Shown here: positions 33,955-44,488 of the stretch, piece after piece
Position numbering within the stretch: position 1 is the first letter of the stretch
Layout of the letters: each line of letters begins with the position of its first letter
Source of the DNA: Paenibacillus aestuarii
GTDB lineage: Bacteria; Bacillota; Bacilli; Paenibacillales; NBRC-103111
Direction of reading: 5' to 3'
Assembly: GCF_027789125.1 (NCBI RefSeq)
Contig: NZ_JAQFVF010000026.1
Span: 62,001-126,000 of the forward strand
Length of the DNA stretch: 64,000 bases
The notes under the pieces: generated by a model
What the model saw: only the letters and a program-made list of their open reading frames with translations
Told to the model about the DNA's origin: nothing
Database searches by the model: none
Made by a program: the position numbers and the translations under genes

Positions 33955-35976
33955 ATGCAAGCAAGAGCCAAGATCCAGGTGAATACGAATCAAGTCGGTG
34001 CAGATCAAATAAATCCTTATGTATTCGGGCATTTTGTTGAGGATATCCGTGATCATATGGAGGCGATGTTAGCTTATCCGCTTGCGGATATGGATTTTGA
34101 GAGTACAGATGTGACCTATCGGGGACTTTCCGGGCGCTGGCGGCCTTATACGAATGGGAAAAGCACGCAATATGCGTTCGAACCTGCGGCTGCGCGTCAT
34201 TCCGGCCATAGCCAGATGGTCCGTATCTATAGTGATGACGAAGCCTACGCTGGGATCCGTCAGGCCATTGCGGTGAAGCAGGATCTTAACGGCTATGAGC
34301 TGGCCCTCTATGCCAGAGCCTCCATCGAAATCAAGTTCGTGATGGCAGAGATTGTGGATTGGAAGAGCGAAGAAGTGCTGGGTTCCGCACGAATCGATAT
34401 TCGAAGCCACAATTGGCAGCACTATGCGGCGCGAATACCGGTCAGCAGGTCTTGCGAGCAGGCGGAGTTTCGATTATATGTGCCTGCGGAGCATGAACGT
34501 TGGCGGGATCATGTATCCACGGGGATGCTATGGCTGGATCATCTCTCGCTGCTTCCTTCGGACAGTGAGGGCAATGTTCGCAAGGAAGTCATGGATATGA
34601 CCCGGGACCTGAACCCCGGCATGATGCGGCTTGCAGGGAATTATATCAGTGCCTACCATTGGCAGCAGGCTATAGGGCCTGTATATGAGCGTCCTTGCGT
34701 GATCAATGAAGCATGGGGCGGCTGGACGAATAAATATTTTGGCACGGATGAGTTTATCCAGTTTTGCCGTGATTTGCAGGTAGAGCCGTTAATCTGTGTG
34801 AACGATGGTTCAGGCACACCGCAGGAAGCGGCGGATTGGGTTGAATATTGTAATGGCGGTGCGGATACGCCAATGGGAAAACTACGAGCTGCCAATGGGC
34901 ACCCTGAACCATACGGGGTGAAGTACTGGGAGATCGGCAACGAAGTCTGGGGAGCGTGGCAGGTCGGGCATTGCAATGCGGAGCAATTCGCAGTACGATA
35001 CGTGCAATTTGCTCAAGCTATGAAGGCCATTGATCCTGAGATTAAGCTGCTCGCATGCGGACATGTTCAAATGGACTGGAATAAGCCGCTGCTGGAGATG
35101 GCTGCAGAGCACATCGATTATTTAACGTTACATTTGTATCACGGGTACAATCGCTTTGGGATGAATGAGAGTACGCCGAAAGTAGAGCGTTACAAAGCGA
35201 TGCTCTCATATCCGGAATGGACAAGGGAAACCGTAGGCCAATTGCGAGAGCTCTTCCGTTCGACGAGTAGATATGCTCATCTGAAATTGGCGATCACGGA
35301 ATACAATACGATGTATTATCCGAACACGATCCGTAAAAAGCTCCCCAATGAACATACCCTTGAAGCGGCAGCTGCCAATGCAGCGAATTTGAACGAATTT
35401 ATTCGCAATAGCGATTTGATTGAGATCGGCAGCTTCTCCGATTTGGTCAACGGCTGGCTTGGCGGCTGTATTCGAGTCGGGGATTACTATGCGGATCAGT
35501 TTAGAGGGAAGTCATCGGGCAGGACCGGGCACGCCTTAACCGTTTATGGCACGCCGACTTATTATGTGATGAACATGTATGCCAATAGGGACGTGAGCTA
35601 TGTGGTGCAAAGCCGTACCGAATGCGGCAGCTTCAAGGTCAACAGCCTGGTGCCAATAGCGCCGCAGTTGGAAGACCTGCCAAATTTGGACGTCGTGGCT
35701 TGTATCAATGATGGTGGAGATAAGCTAACCGTATTTATGGTGAATCGCAGCCTCGAAGATACGATAACTGAAGTAGAACTGGGCGAATTTGCCGAGTCGG
35801 GTACGGCTCATCTTGTGGAGTTGACAGCGGACCATTATGAATGCATCAATAACGTGCAGCACCCGAATTCCGTCGTTTGTCAAAGTCATGAGGTATCCTT
35901 CTTAAGCGCTGTTGTGAGCTGTCAGTTAAAGGGGTCGTCGGTCTATGTATTGGAAGTCACTCGCGATCGGGCATAA
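33955..35976 (+). CDS. abfA: GH51 alpha-L-arabinofuranosidase
   Basis: A GH51 enzyme of 673 residues, longer than the roughly 500-residue intracellular type because it carries an inserted carbohydrate-binding-like region (about 60-200) before the barrel core. The catalytic acid/base is Glu330 in EIGNEVWGAW and the nucleophile Glu449 in AITEYNTMYY. There is no signal peptide, so it should release arabinose from imported oligomers in the cytosol. ATG 33955 is chosen over ATG 33934 because GGAAGGAAG lies between them. It is 24 nt after the permease gene and clearly part of the operon. Confidence 0.94.
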   Translation: MQARAKIQVNTNQVGADQINPYVFGHFVEDIRDHMEAMLAYPLADMDFESTDVTYRGLSGRWRPYTNGKSTQYAFEPAAARHSGHSQMVRIYSDDEAYAGIRQAIAVKQDLNGYELALYARASIEIKFVMAEIVDWKSEEVLGSARIDIRSHNWQHYAARIPVSRSCEQAEFRLYVPAEHERWRDHVSTGMLWLDHLSLLPSDSEGNVRKEVMDMTRDLNPGMMRLAGNYISAYHWQQAIGPVYERPCVINEAWGGWTNKYFGTDEFIQFCRDLQVEPLICVNDGSGTPQEAADWVEYCNGGADTPMGKLRAANGHPEPYGVKYWEIGNEVWGAWQVGHCNAEQFAVRYVQFAQAMKAIDPEIKLLACGHVQMDWNKPLLEMAAEHIDYLTLHLYHGYNRFGMNESTPKVERYKAMLSYPEWTRETVGQLRELFRSTSRYAHLKLAITEYNTMYYPNTIRKKLPNEHTLEAAAANAANLNEFIRNSDLIEIGSFSDLVNGWLGGCIRVGDYYADQFRGKSSGRTGHALTVYGTPTYYVMNMYANRDVSYVVQSRTECGSFKVNSLVPIAPQLEDLPNLDVVACINDGGDKLTVFMVNRSLEDTITEVELGEFAESGTAHLVELTADHYECINNVQHPNSVVCQSHEVSFLSAVVSCQLKGSSVYVLEVTRDRA

Positions 35977-35987
35977 AGGATAATAGC

Positions 35988-38351
35988 ATGCTGCGAATGA
36001 AGAGGAATTGGATCGTTTTATTGGCGGCGTCTGTTCTGATTTCCGCGATTTTGCTCATACAGCCGAAGCTCGGGGGAAACAAAGTAACGGATAGGGGGGA
36101 GCCGGTTTTGCGCCAGACGTATCAGAACCCGTTCACATTAGACCAGCAATGGGAAGATTATGGCATCGGCGATCCCTATGTGCTGCGTTATAATGGGAAG
36201 TATTACCTTTACTGCAGCACAAAGGATCGGCGAATCGGGATTAAAGCCTGGAGTTCCGACGATCTTGTGAATTGGCGCTATGAGGGTTTAGTGACGGAGG
36301 AGCCTGTCAGCGAGGGTGCTTATGCGCCGGAAGTTGTATATGGGAACGGCTCGTTCTACATGTACACATCGCCGGCGGGCAAAGGACATTACGTGCTGCA
36401 AAGCGACAAGCCGACGGGGCCGTTCGTGAAGAAAACGGATAATCTCGGCCTCACGATTGATGGTTCTGTTTTTATTGACGACGATGATCAATGGTATTTC
36501 ACCCATGCCAAATTTGGCGGCATTATGGCGAGCCTGATGTCCGATCCGTATACAATCGGAGAGGATAAGCAGCTAAACGCCTCCCTCGGGCATTGGACGG
36601 AAGGCTCGATGATCATCAAGCGGAATGGGCGTTATTTCATCACCTACACGGGCAATCACGTTTTTAGCAAAGGGTACCGCGTCAATTACGGGGTCAACCA
36701 TGAATCCCCGCTAGGCACGTATGCCATTCCGGAGAATAACCCGATCCTTATTTCCACTGCCAACGACTTCAATGGTCTTGGACACAGTGCGACGGTTATG
36801 GGACCGGATATGGACTCCTATTATATCGTCTACCATAATCTGGTCGGACGTTCGGCGGAGGGGCCTCCGGTGCGAAAGCTGAACATGGACCGACTTGTTT
36901 TCAATGGTGATAAAATGTCCGTTCTCGGGCCGACGCACGGGACTCCTCAGGAAGCGCCAAGGATGCCGGAATTCCGCGACGTTCCTGGCGCTGCGCCATC
37001 CGGCGAAAAGTGGGAGGCTGGGAGTCAAGCAGGGGGCGGCGAAACGCTGCTAACGCGAACACGCACGGGGGGCTTCTACACGGCCGAGTACAATTTCAGC
37101 TTCAATGGTGCTGTGGAAAAGGTCGGGCAGACCTCTTCGATGTATGCCATATTTGCCTATGAAGATGCGGATAATTACCGCATGGCCCGTGTGAATGGAG
37201 CAACGATGGAGCTCTCGCTGATCGATCGCGTGAATGGCGCCGAGTCGGTTGTGGTGACGAAGCCGTTGCCCAAGGGGACGGATCTGACGAAGCTCCATAC
37301 GATCCGTGTTGAGTCAGGCAGCACCGCTACGAGCCTCTATTGGGATGGGCTGCATAAGCTGGAGCAAACCGGGATGGCCGGGAAAGCTGGACGCATCGGA
37401 TATGGATGGGCGAAAGGGGTGAAACCGGAGCTGCACTATACCGCCTTTTCGAATGAGGCCAACGGCAGCAGTGATAGGGAGGCCATTAAACCGCTGCCCG
37501 GGATGTTAGAAGCTGTGCATGGCGTTCGTGAAGGCAACCCTGACATCCGAGCGGGAATAACACCGGATGGCAGTGATGCCGTAGCGTTGTCGAACAAGGG
37601 CGACGGTCTCTCTTTTCCGGTAAATCTTCGTGAAGACGGCAGCTATCTGCTCTCGGTGCAGGCGGCCAAATCGTCAGCTGGATCGACCGTGGTGATCGAG
37701 ACGAACGGGACGACCAGGGAAGTCAAGCTGGACGCTTCATTATTCGCCGGCGATGCGGAGTGGACGAAAGTCCCGCTCGGTGAGTTCACGCTGAAGCAAG
37801 GGCCGCAGTGGCTATCCCTGCGCCGAGGGAAAGGCGAGGTCGCGCTACGATACGTCGAAGCGAATCTGGCCGTTCCGTTCAAGGAACCGCTGATCATCAA
37901 GCCGAACGCTGTCGGCCTTATCAATCGATTCGGTGGCGATTCCCGTTGGGCTGATTACAACGTAAGCTTTGATGTGACGCTGAAAGAAACGACGACGGAA
38001 GAGGCCGGCGTACTCCTGCGGACGACGAACGAGTCCGACTTCCGCGATCAAGTGAAAGATGCGTTCATGGGTTACGCGCTTGCCTTCCATCCGGGCAGCG
38101 TCACACTAAGGCGGGTAAGCTACGAACATACAGTGGACGAGGCAACGGCCTCTCTGAGGTTTGAGCCGGGCCAGACACGCAGGGTGACCGTAAAGCTGAG
38201 GGGGGCGTCCATTGCGTTATTCATAGGCGATGATAGCGAGCCTATCTTAAGATGGACGGATCCGAATGCGTTTCTTCTTGGCCGAGTCGGTCTGAGTGGT
38301 GTATCGACGGCCTGGACGATTTCACCGTTGTCGCTCACGGGCAGTACATAG
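35988..38351 (+). CDS. GH43-family glycosidase with C-terminal accessory domains
   Basis: A 787-residue protein with an N-terminal hydrophobic signal or anchor (about 5-27), so it is exported or membrane-held. The GH43 propeller (about 50-330) has Asp in GIGDPYVLR, Asp in TIDGSVFID and the acid Glu in HWTEGSMI. It is followed by two jelly-roll or lamin-G-like regions (about 350-500 and 640-785) linked by a segment resembling a carbohydrate-binding beta-sandwich. Likely activity is arabinosidase, xylosidase or arabinanase on polymer outside the cell, feeding the importer encoded upstream. It lies 11 nt after the GH51 gene and ends the operon. Confidence 0.92.
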   Translation: MLRMKRNWIVLLAASVLISAILLIQPKLGGNKVTDRGEPVLRQTYQNPFTLDQQWEDYGIGDPYVLRYNGKYYLYCSTKDRRIGIKAWSSDDLVNWRYEGLVTEEPVSEGAYAPEVVYGNGSFYMYTSPAGKGHYVLQSDKPTGPFVKKTDNLGLTIDGSVFIDDDDQWYFTHAKFGGIMASLMSDPYTIGEDKQLNASLGHWTEGSMIIKRNGRYFITYTGNHVFSKGYRVNYGVNHESPLGTYAIPENNPILISTANDFNGLGHSATVMGPDMDSYYIVYHNLVGRSAEGPPVRKLNMDRLVFNGDKMSVLGPTHGTPQEAPRMPEFRDVPGAAPSGEKWEAGSQAGGGETLLTRTRTGGFYTAEYNFSFNGAVEKVGQTSSMYAIFAYEDADNYRMARVNGATMELSLIDRVNGAESVVVTKPLPKGTDLTKLHTIRVESGSTATSLYWDGLHKLEQTGMAGKAGRIGYGWAKGVKPELHYTAFSNEANGSSDREAIKPLPGMLEAVHGVREGNPDIRAGITPDGSDAVALSNKGDGLSFPVNLREDGSYLLSVQAAKSSAGSTVVIETNGTTREVKLDASLFAGDAEWTKVPLGEFTLKQGPQWLSLRRGKGEVALRYVEANLAVPFKEPLIIKPNAVGLINRFGGDSRWADYNVSFDVTLKETTTEEAGVLLRTTNESDFRDQVKDAFMGYALAFHPGSVTLRRVSYEHTVDEATASLRFEPGQTRRVTVKLRGASIALFIGDDSEPILRWTDPNAFLLGRVGLSGVSTAWTISPLSLTGST

Positions 38352-38510
38352 TCGAAAAGTATTTCCGCAATCGACTCTTCGTGAAGAAACCGAATGTCGA
38401 GGGCGTATTTTTCCCGGCATTTGGTGCAGAGTGGGAACTGAAATGGGCGAGTGTGGAATAAGTGGAATAAGCGAAGAGGCGGCCCACATCAGTTACAAGT
38501 CAAATAAAAG

Positions 38511-38556
38511 AGTAGGACCGAACAACCTGGTGCGGGTGGGCGGTCCTACTTTTTTT
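38511..38556. terminator. Bidirectional terminator
   Basis: AGTAGGACCG / CGGTCCTACT is a perfect 10-bp stem with a 20-nt loop followed by TTTTTT. It lies between the convergent GH43 and membrane AraC genes, and the A-rich left flank can serve the opposite strand. Confidence 0.88.
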
Positions 38557-38561
38557 CTCAC

Positions 38562-40898
38562 TTATCGAATAGCTTTACGATAATCCCCCGGCGTCACGCC
38601 TTCATACCGTTTGAAAAAGCGGATAAAGCTGTTCACGTTGTTATAGCCTACTTTCGAAGCAATATCCAAAATCGTTTGCTCTGTTTCCATCAGCATCACC
38701 TTGCTGACCTCAAGCCGTTTAATCGTTAAATATTCAAGCATCGTTTTGCCGGTTTCCTGCTTAAACAGTCGGCTCGCATAAGCAGAATTCAAGCTTACCT
38801 GCTCGGCGATCATCTCCACGGATAGATCCTGATTGTAATTCGCATCCATATACGTGACGATCGTATCGATATACGTATTCTTCTTCGGCTGCTGCTGCTC
38901 TAATGCATGATGAATCGTGACGATCAATCCGCATATCCATTCATGAATCGCTTGAATCGTTTCTTTGGATGCAAGCTCACGAAACAAGTTGTGATTTTTG
39001 CCGAAAATCGTCTCCGTATGTCCTTGAAAATGATGCAAATTCCCCAGGAGATCCTCCACAATGAGGTTGTACGTCCGCCAAATAACCTCCTCACTTAGCT
39101 TTGGTCGAGATTTCATCTCTACATACAGCTCTTCCAGAATGCCGAGAGCTTCTTTGAGTTGACCTGCTTTCAGGAAGTTATACAGGTGGTTCGTAAAATG
39201 AGGAGGCAGATAGAAGTCCTCCTCCACTTCCTGAAGCAAATCCTCGTAACATAACACCGTATTGGTTCCGGCTATGAATTTGGAGCGAATCACTTCGCTT
39301 GCTTCTTTGTAGGAGTAAGGGACCTCCATGATTTGCGGATAGGGTCGCCCGATCCCGATGGTGACAGAAATTTTCAATAAGCGGTTGATTACATCCTTAA
39401 TCTGCTCGCCGATCACCGCAAGCTCGTGCTTCATTTGCTGTGGATCCCCGTCCATATTAATCAATAGCGCGAGTTGATGTTCATCCGATTCCGCTGCAAG
39501 CGAGATCCGATTGCTTGCAGCGATCTCTTCGGCAATATTGACCATGGCATATTTATACAAATTTTGGTCGACGGCGGAGTAACTAGTCGCCAGCATGTTG
39601 TATTCATCGATTTCAATAAGGACGATGACGTGCTGCGAGAATGGAAACTGAAGATGTAAAAATTCCAGCTTGCTGTTAATTTCATCGACACTGTTATACT
39701 TATGATGAATCAATGATAACAAAAACCGTTCGCGCAAAACAGGCAAATTGAGGTGAAACTGTTGTTCCCAGGTTTCATTTTTACGAAAGACATGGTCAAG
39801 AATGTGGGAAATCGTTTCAAGCTCGTTCTTTGGCGCGAGGGGCAGCTTGGTTGCATCGTCGCTTTTTTTATTATAAGGAAGCGTTTTCTTAAGCAGGTGT
39901 TGAATAGGACTGGCCATTTTTAAAGACATAAAATAGGACAAAATAAGCCCCAATAAGACTAAAACGGTAAAGGCTGCCCAAGCAACGGTGCGAATATAGG
40001 AAAGCTTGGAGAACAAATATTGCAAAGGCGTTTCTGTCACGATTGTCCAATGGTTATGCAATGTTTTCACATACGTAATAAGAATCCGTTCACCCTTCTG
40101 GTTGACGATGCAGTACCCGATGCTGGAAAGGGCATTGCTGCTCTCCGTGAACAAATGCTGGACATGCTCCGGCTGCAGATCAGCAGCGGTAGAGGCGGAG
40201 ATGACGTTGCTCTGCGGGTCCAGAATATAAGTGGCGGTGTGCGGATTGCCTTCCATCATTTGAAGTAAGCCGCTCAGCATGGATTCGTGGATGTGTACGG
40301 CGAGCAAGCCTTGAACTTCGCTGCGCTGAACAGGCACCTTCAAGACATACGTTACAATTTTATCCAGATCAATACCGTTGGCTTGGCGCGAGCTTAACCA
40401 GAAGCCCATTTCTTTGGACGCCAGTCCTTCTTGAACCCAAATATCCGGCATGCTTGACGTATAAGGGCGTGTATAGCCGTTGGAGGCAATGATTAGGTTG
40501 GTATCTTTGGCATAAAAATCGATCGACTGAATCGCCTCATTGGCGGAAGAAGCGGTTTTTAAAATATCGCGCGTTTCATTGAGCAGAAACTGGTTCGCTG
40601 AATCGTTCAAATAGCTGGCAATCCGGCCGTCGAGTCCGATACGAATCGCAATCGATTGCATCTCTGAGATAGCGTTCTCAATAGAAGCGTTCTTCTGTTT
40701 GGACGCATGGATCGTCGCTTGGCTCAATTCATCTTCAAGCGTAGAGACGGTGAAGTTATAAGAAGCATAACTTAACGCAATCAGCGGTAAAAGGATGACG
40801 AGAAAATAAGAAATGAAATAAGTCCAAAATACGTTTGGCAGTTCCTTCATGGAGGACTGGAGCTTCGCAAAAGCAAACAATATGTTCACCCGTTTCAT
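38562..40898 (-). CDS. Membrane-anchored AraC-family regulator (YesS-like)
   Basis: A 778-residue one-component regulator. It has a transmembrane segment at about 24-48, an extracellular Cache-like sensor to about 295, a second transmembrane segment (AAFTVLVLLGLILSYFM), a degenerate GGDEF-like/linker region around 400-560 and a C-terminal AraC double HTH (IAEQVSLNSAYASRLFKQ and ILDIASKVGYNNVNSFIRFF). It would sense an extracellular sugar and act directly on DNA. No kinase or receiver motif is visible. The start is not well supported by a ribosome site; ATG 40850 is an alternative. It is divergent from a CUT1 importer, its likely target. Confidence 0.9.
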   Translation of the reverse strand: MKRVNILFAFAKLQSSMKELPNVFWTYFISYFLVILLPLIALSYASYNFTVSTLEDELSQATIHASKQKNASIENAISEMQSIAIRIGLDGRIASYLNDSANQFLLNETRDILKTASSANEAIQSIDFYAKDTNLIIASNGYTRPYTSSMPDIWVQEGLASKEMGFWLSSRQANGIDLDKIVTYVLKVPVQRSEVQGLLAVHIHESMLSGLLQMMEGNPHTATYILDPQSNVISASTAADLQPEHVQHLFTESSNALSSIGYCIVNQKGERILITYVKTLHNHWTIVTETPLQYLFSKLSYIRTVAWAAFTVLVLLGLILSYFMSLKMASPIQHLLKKTLPYNKKSDDATKLPLAPKNELETISHILDHVFRKNETWEQQFHLNLPVLRERFLLSLIHHKYNSVDEINSKLEFLHLQFPFSQHVIVLIEIDEYNMLATSYSAVDQNLYKYAMVNIAEEIAASNRISLAAESDEHQLALLINMDGDPQQMKHELAVIGEQIKDVINRLLKISVTIGIGRPYPQIMEVPYSYKEASEVIRSKFIAGTNTVLCYEDLLQEVEEDFYLPPHFTNHLYNFLKAGQLKEALGILEELYVEMKSRPKLSEEVIWRTYNLIVEDLLGNLHHFQGHTETIFGKNHNLFRELASKETIQAIHEWICGLIVTIHHALEQQQPKKNTYIDTIVTYMDANYNQDLSVEMIAEQVSLNSAYASRLFKQETGKTMLEYLTIKRLEVSKVMLMETEQTILDIASKVGYNNVNSFIRFFKRYEGVTPGDYRKAIR

Positions 40899-41140
40899 TG
40901 AAAGTATTCATATTATGACATAAATGAGGGCGTTAATGTAGGCTTGGCGGCCTAAATGAAGCTAAAATAGACCTAAATGTCAGAAATTAATGAGCAATGT
41001 TAGGACTTGTTGATACGTAAAGTCATGATTTTTAAGCTTTCGTAGCACATTGAAGATATACGCATGAACGGCGGACATCGATAATGAATGTGTGAACGGA
41101 ACATGACAATGGGCTTTGACAAAAAGGGAGGAACACAACA
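40899..41140. other. Divergent intergenic region
   Basis: About 240 bp between the membrane AraC regulator and the importer operon. It should contain both promoters and the AraC binding sites, but no convincing palindrome, direct repeat or cre site was seen by eye. Confidence 0.5.
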
Positions 41141-42457
41141 ATGAAGATGAAAAAGACGGCATATCTAACGCTATCCGCCGTATTGCTGGTCGGTGCGCTG
41201 ACCGCATGCGGATCCAACTCGGACAAATCTCAAGAAGCAAGTGCAACAGCGGATGCAGGAAAAAGCGGTGATCCGATAAAATTAACGTTTGCGTCATGGA
41301 GTATTAGTGAAGCGGCAACCAAAGGCGCTTTGGAAGAAATGGTGAAAAATTACGAAGCAAAAAATCCAAATGTCAAAATCGAGTTTGTAGGCATTCCTTT
41401 CTCCGATATCAAACAGCAAACATTCGTCATGGCGTCGACCGGCAATGCTCCGGATATTATTCAAACATTTCCGGCTTGGTTCGGCTCTTATGCTGCTTCC
41501 GATATTATTACGCCTCTCGATGATCTCATGGGCAAGGCGTATGTGGATGATTTAATGCCGAGCTTCAAGGAGGACTTTTCCTACAACGGCAAGTTGATGG
41601 GCGTGCCTTGGGCACCTACGCCATACATTCTCTACTATAATAAGGAAATCTTCAAAAAAGCGGGGCTGCCGGACAAAGCGCCTGCAACGATGGATGAGCT
41701 GCTGAAGGATGCCAAACTCATTTCTAACCTGAAAACAGATAGCGGTCAAAAAATTTACGGCTTCGGCGAACCAACCGATAAGCTGGCTATTAACGGTGAG
41801 ATTGCCATGCGGAATCTGTACAGCTTTGGCGGCTCCATTCTTGGAAGTGACGGCAAAGTGAATGCGAATACGCCACAGATGGTCAGTACGCTCAACTACT
41901 ATAAAGGTTTGGTGAAGGATGGCGTCGGTCCGTCCGGCGCGAAGCTGAAAGATCTTCGCAATCTATTCTCGATCGGCCAGCTAGGCATGTATGTAGACGG
42001 CAATTATGGCAAAGCTGTGTTCCGTAATTTGAGTGGAAAAGGCGAAGCGTTTGACCAAGTCTGGGGAGCGGCACCGATCCCTGCAGGAGCAACCGGCAAA
42101 AGCGTGTCCATCGGCGAAGCGCACGGTTTGGTCATTTCCGCTGACTCCAAGCACAAGCAAGCTGCTGCCGATTTCATTAAATATTTGACAGATAAAGATG
42201 CGATCTCCATTTATCACAAACAAAATGACGTCATCTCTGCGCGCAAATCGTTGAGCTCCATGTTCACGGAAAGCGAATTTGATAAAGTGCTGATGCAACA
42301 AATGAACAACATTCAACCGCTGCCAAAAAATCACCCGGGCATGGAACAAGCCTACATCGATATGGCCGATGCGCTGCTGAAAGTCTCGACCGACACCGCT
42401 ACGCCGGAGAAAGCTGCGGAGGAGCTTGATGCGAAGTTAAAAACATCCTTGAAATAA
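41141..42457 (+). CDS. CUT1 ABC transporter sugar-binding lipoprotein
   Basis: A family-1 solute-binding protein of 438 residues with a lipoprotein signal, lipobox LTAC and Cys23, and a short Ser/Ala-rich linker. GGGAGGAACACAACA precedes the start. It is first in a binding protein-permease-permease operon divergent from a sugar-sensing AraC regulator. A hairpin follows the gene. No enzyme gene is in the operon, so the substrate class cannot be narrowed beyond a sugar or oligosaccharide. Confidence 0.93.
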   Translation: MKMKKTAYLTLSAVLLVGALTACGSNSDKSQEASATADAGKSGDPIKLTFASWSISEAATKGALEEMVKNYEAKNPNVKIEFVGIPFSDIKQQTFVMASTGNAPDIIQTFPAWFGSYAASDIITPLDDLMGKAYVDDLMPSFKEDFSYNGKLMGVPWAPTPYILYYNKEIFKKAGLPDKAPATMDELLKDAKLISNLKTDSGQKIYGFGEPTDKLAINGEIAMRNLYSFGGSILGSDGKVNANTPQMVSTLNYYKGLVKDGVGPSGAKLKDLRNLFSIGQLGMYVDGNYGKAVFRNLSGKGEAFDQVWGAAPIPAGATGKSVSIGEAHGLVISADSKHKQAAADFIKYLTDKDAISIYHKQNDVISARKSLSSMFTESEFDKVLMQQMNNIQPLPKNHPGMEQAYIDMADALLKVSTDTATPEKAAEELDAKLKTSLK

Positions 42458-42475
42458 ACATAAATGGCCGGTGGG

Positions 42476-42497
42476 AAATCCCTTTCAGGGATTTTTT
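42476..42497 (+). terminator. Intercistronic hairpin
   Basis: AAATCCC / GGGATTT with a 5-nt loop and following T residues lies between the binding-protein and permease genes. Outer CCGGT/ACCGG arms may extend it. It probably attenuates read-through into the permeases. Confidence 0.65.
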
Positions 42498-42522
42498 CGC
42501 TACCGGATAGGAGTGAACCTAG

Positions 42523-43488
42523 ATGAGAGGAAGAAGGCTTTCCGAACTGGCGAAAGACCGTATATTTTTACTTGTGCTGATTATACCGGCGGTCGTCATG
42601 CTCCTTTTCACGATCGGCATTCCGATTGTGAAATCGATTTCGATGAGCTTTTTCAAAGTGTCGCTGCTGAGCATGAAGAGTCAGCCGTGGAACAACTTTG
42701 CCAACTACAAAGAAATATTGCAGGACGGAGAATTTTTCTCAGCCCTTTTCGTGACCTTAAAGTATGTACTTTGCATCGTCAGTATCCAGTTTGTGCTGGG
42801 TGTGTCGCTGGCGCTTATTCTGAACAGCTCGATCCGTTTTAAAAAGTTTTTCCGCACCCTCATCCTCATTCCGTGGATCGTGCCGACCATCGTTTCGGCG
42901 CTGCTCTGGATGTGGCTATTCCAGCCGCAATACGGCTTGATGAACTATGTGCTGCAGCAGCTTCACATCATCGACAAGCCCCAGGAATGGTTAACGAACA
43001 TGGATCTCGCTCTGCCGGCCGTGATTGTAACGGCACTCTGGCGTCAACTACCGTTTATGAGTACGATGCTGCTCGCAGGCATGCAGGGCATCTCCGAAGA
43101 CATGTACGAGGCGGCGCGAATTGACGGCGCGAACCGCAGGCAGATCTTATTTAACATTACGCTGCCATTGCTAAAAAACAACATCAAGACGATTACGTTA
43201 ATTTCGATCATCGAAAACTTCAAAATGTTCCCGCTCTTCTGGATTATGACTGGCGGGGGACCGCTGAACAAGACGACAACACTGGCGATTTACAGCTATA
43301 AAGCAGCTTTCGTCCAGATGAATTTAGGGAAGGGTGCAGCAATAGGCGCGCTATGGCTCATTATTATGGTGCTCATTTCCAGCCTTTATAACAAGCTGTT
43401 TGCTTTGGGAGAAGATGCACCGGCACCTGGAAAGGGGAAGAAGAAACATGCACAAATCAGCTCCATTACATCGAAGCAAGCTGGCTAA
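42523..43488 (+). CDS. CUT1 ABC sugar permease (MalF type)
   Basis: A 321-residue permease with six predicted helices and EAA loop MYEAARIDGANRRQIL. It ends in a basic, Lys-rich tail (PAPGKGKKKHAQ) that overlaps the next gene. It pairs with the following MalG-type subunit. The start is preceded by GGAGTGAACCTAG. Confidence 0.94.
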   Translation: MRGRRLSELAKDRIFLLVLIIPAVVMLLFTIGIPIVKSISMSFFKVSLLSMKSQPWNNFANYKEILQDGEFFSALFVTLKYVLCIVSIQFVLGVSLALILNSSIRFKKFFRTLILIPWIVPTIVSALLWMWLFQPQYGLMNYVLQQLHIIDKPQEWLTNMDLALPAVIVTALWRQLPFMSTMLLAGMQGISEDMYEAARIDGANRRQILFNITLPLLKNNIKTITLISIIENFKMFPLFWIMTGGGPLNKTTTLAIYSYKAAFVQMNLGKGAAIGALWLIIMVLISSLYNKLFALGEDAPAPGKGKKKHAQISSITSKQAG

Positions 43489-44299
43489 TCTCGGACCGTA
43501 TGCCGGATTGCTGCTTTTCGTTCTCTTCCTTATCTTTCCGCTGTACTGGATGTTTGTGACTTCGTTCAAAGACAATTCCGTGCTGTTCCGGATTCCGCCG
43601 GAATGGATACCGAATAAGCCTGTCCTTGAGCATTATATCAAGCTCTTTGCTGACAATTACTTCGTTATTTATTACCGCAACAGCTTGCTGGTCAGCGGCT
43701 GCACGACATTGATTACGCTGCTTGTAGCCATGTTTGCCGGCTACGGCTTTTCCAGGTTCCATTTTAAATTTAAAAATGCACTCATGTTCGCCATCTTATC
43801 CACGCAGATGCTGCCGGTCGTTTCGCTCCTGATCGCGCTTTATGCGATGTACAAATCGTATGGCCTGCTTAACACGCATGCAGGTTTAGTTATTGCATTA
43901 ACAACAGCTTCGCTGCCATTCTCAATCTGGATGATTAAAGTATTTTTTGATAACATTCCGCTTTCGCTCGAAGAAGCCGCCAAGATCGATGGCTGCAGCC
44001 GGTTCGGCATTCTGTTCCGCATTATATTTCCGCTGTCAAAGCCGGGGATATTCTCCGTAGGCATCTATACGTTCATTCTTTCGTGGGACGATTTGCTATA
44101 TTCATTAACCCTCATAAATAAGGATAACTTGCGTACGCTAAATCCAGGTATATCGATCCGGTATATGGGAGAAGTGGCCTATGACTGGGCCAATATCATG
44201 ACGGTGTGCGTGACGGCGACGATTCCGATTGTTATTTTGTTCTTGTTTTTTCAAAAGTATATGGTGGCTGGTTTGACAGCCGGTGCTGTCAAAGAGTAA
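43448..44299 (+). CDS. CUT1 ABC sugar permease (MalG type)
   Basis: A 283-residue permease with six helices and EAA loop LEEAAKIDGCSRFGIL, ending VAGLTAGAVKE. The frame opens at 43400, but ATG 43448 follows AAAGGGGAAG at normal spacing and begins MHKSAPLHRS. This leaves a 41-bp overlap with the upstream permease gene. The operon again has no ATPase gene. Confidence 0.93.
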   Translation: MHKSAPLHRSKLANLGPYAGLLLFVLFLIFPLYWMFVTSFKDNSVLFRIPPEWIPNKPVLEHYIKLFADNYFVIYYRNSLLVSGCTTLITLLVAMFAGYGFSRFHFKFKNALMFAILSTQMLPVVSLLIALYAMYKSYGLLNTHAGLVIALTTASLPFSIWMIKVFFDNIPLSLEEAAKIDGCSRFGILFRIIFPLSKPGIFSVGIYTFILSWDDLLYSLTLINKDNLRTLNPGISIRYMGEVAYDWANIMTVCVTATIPIVILFLFFQKYMVAGLTAGAVKE

Positions 44300-44365
44300 G
44301 CCGCAGCTTGAAGTGCTCCCGTTATCCTGCTTGCGGGCTTTAACGGGAAATATGGAGCTCGAATC

Positions 44366-44403
44366 AAGGGAGCAGGTGCATCGTCCGCAGCTGTTCCCTT
44401 TTT
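44366..44403 (+). terminator. Terminator after CUT1 operon
   Basis: AAGGGAGCAG / CTGTTCCCTT (one G-U pair) with a 15-nt loop is followed by TTT. A second inverted repeat, CCCGTTA / TAACGGG, lies just upstream at 44318-44347. Confidence 0.7.
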
Positions 44404-44488
44404 GTCATGAAGCTGCAACAAATAAAAGGATTTCACGGCACGCTTGTCTAATTCCTTTAATTGCAAATATATATGCCTAGGAGGAAGA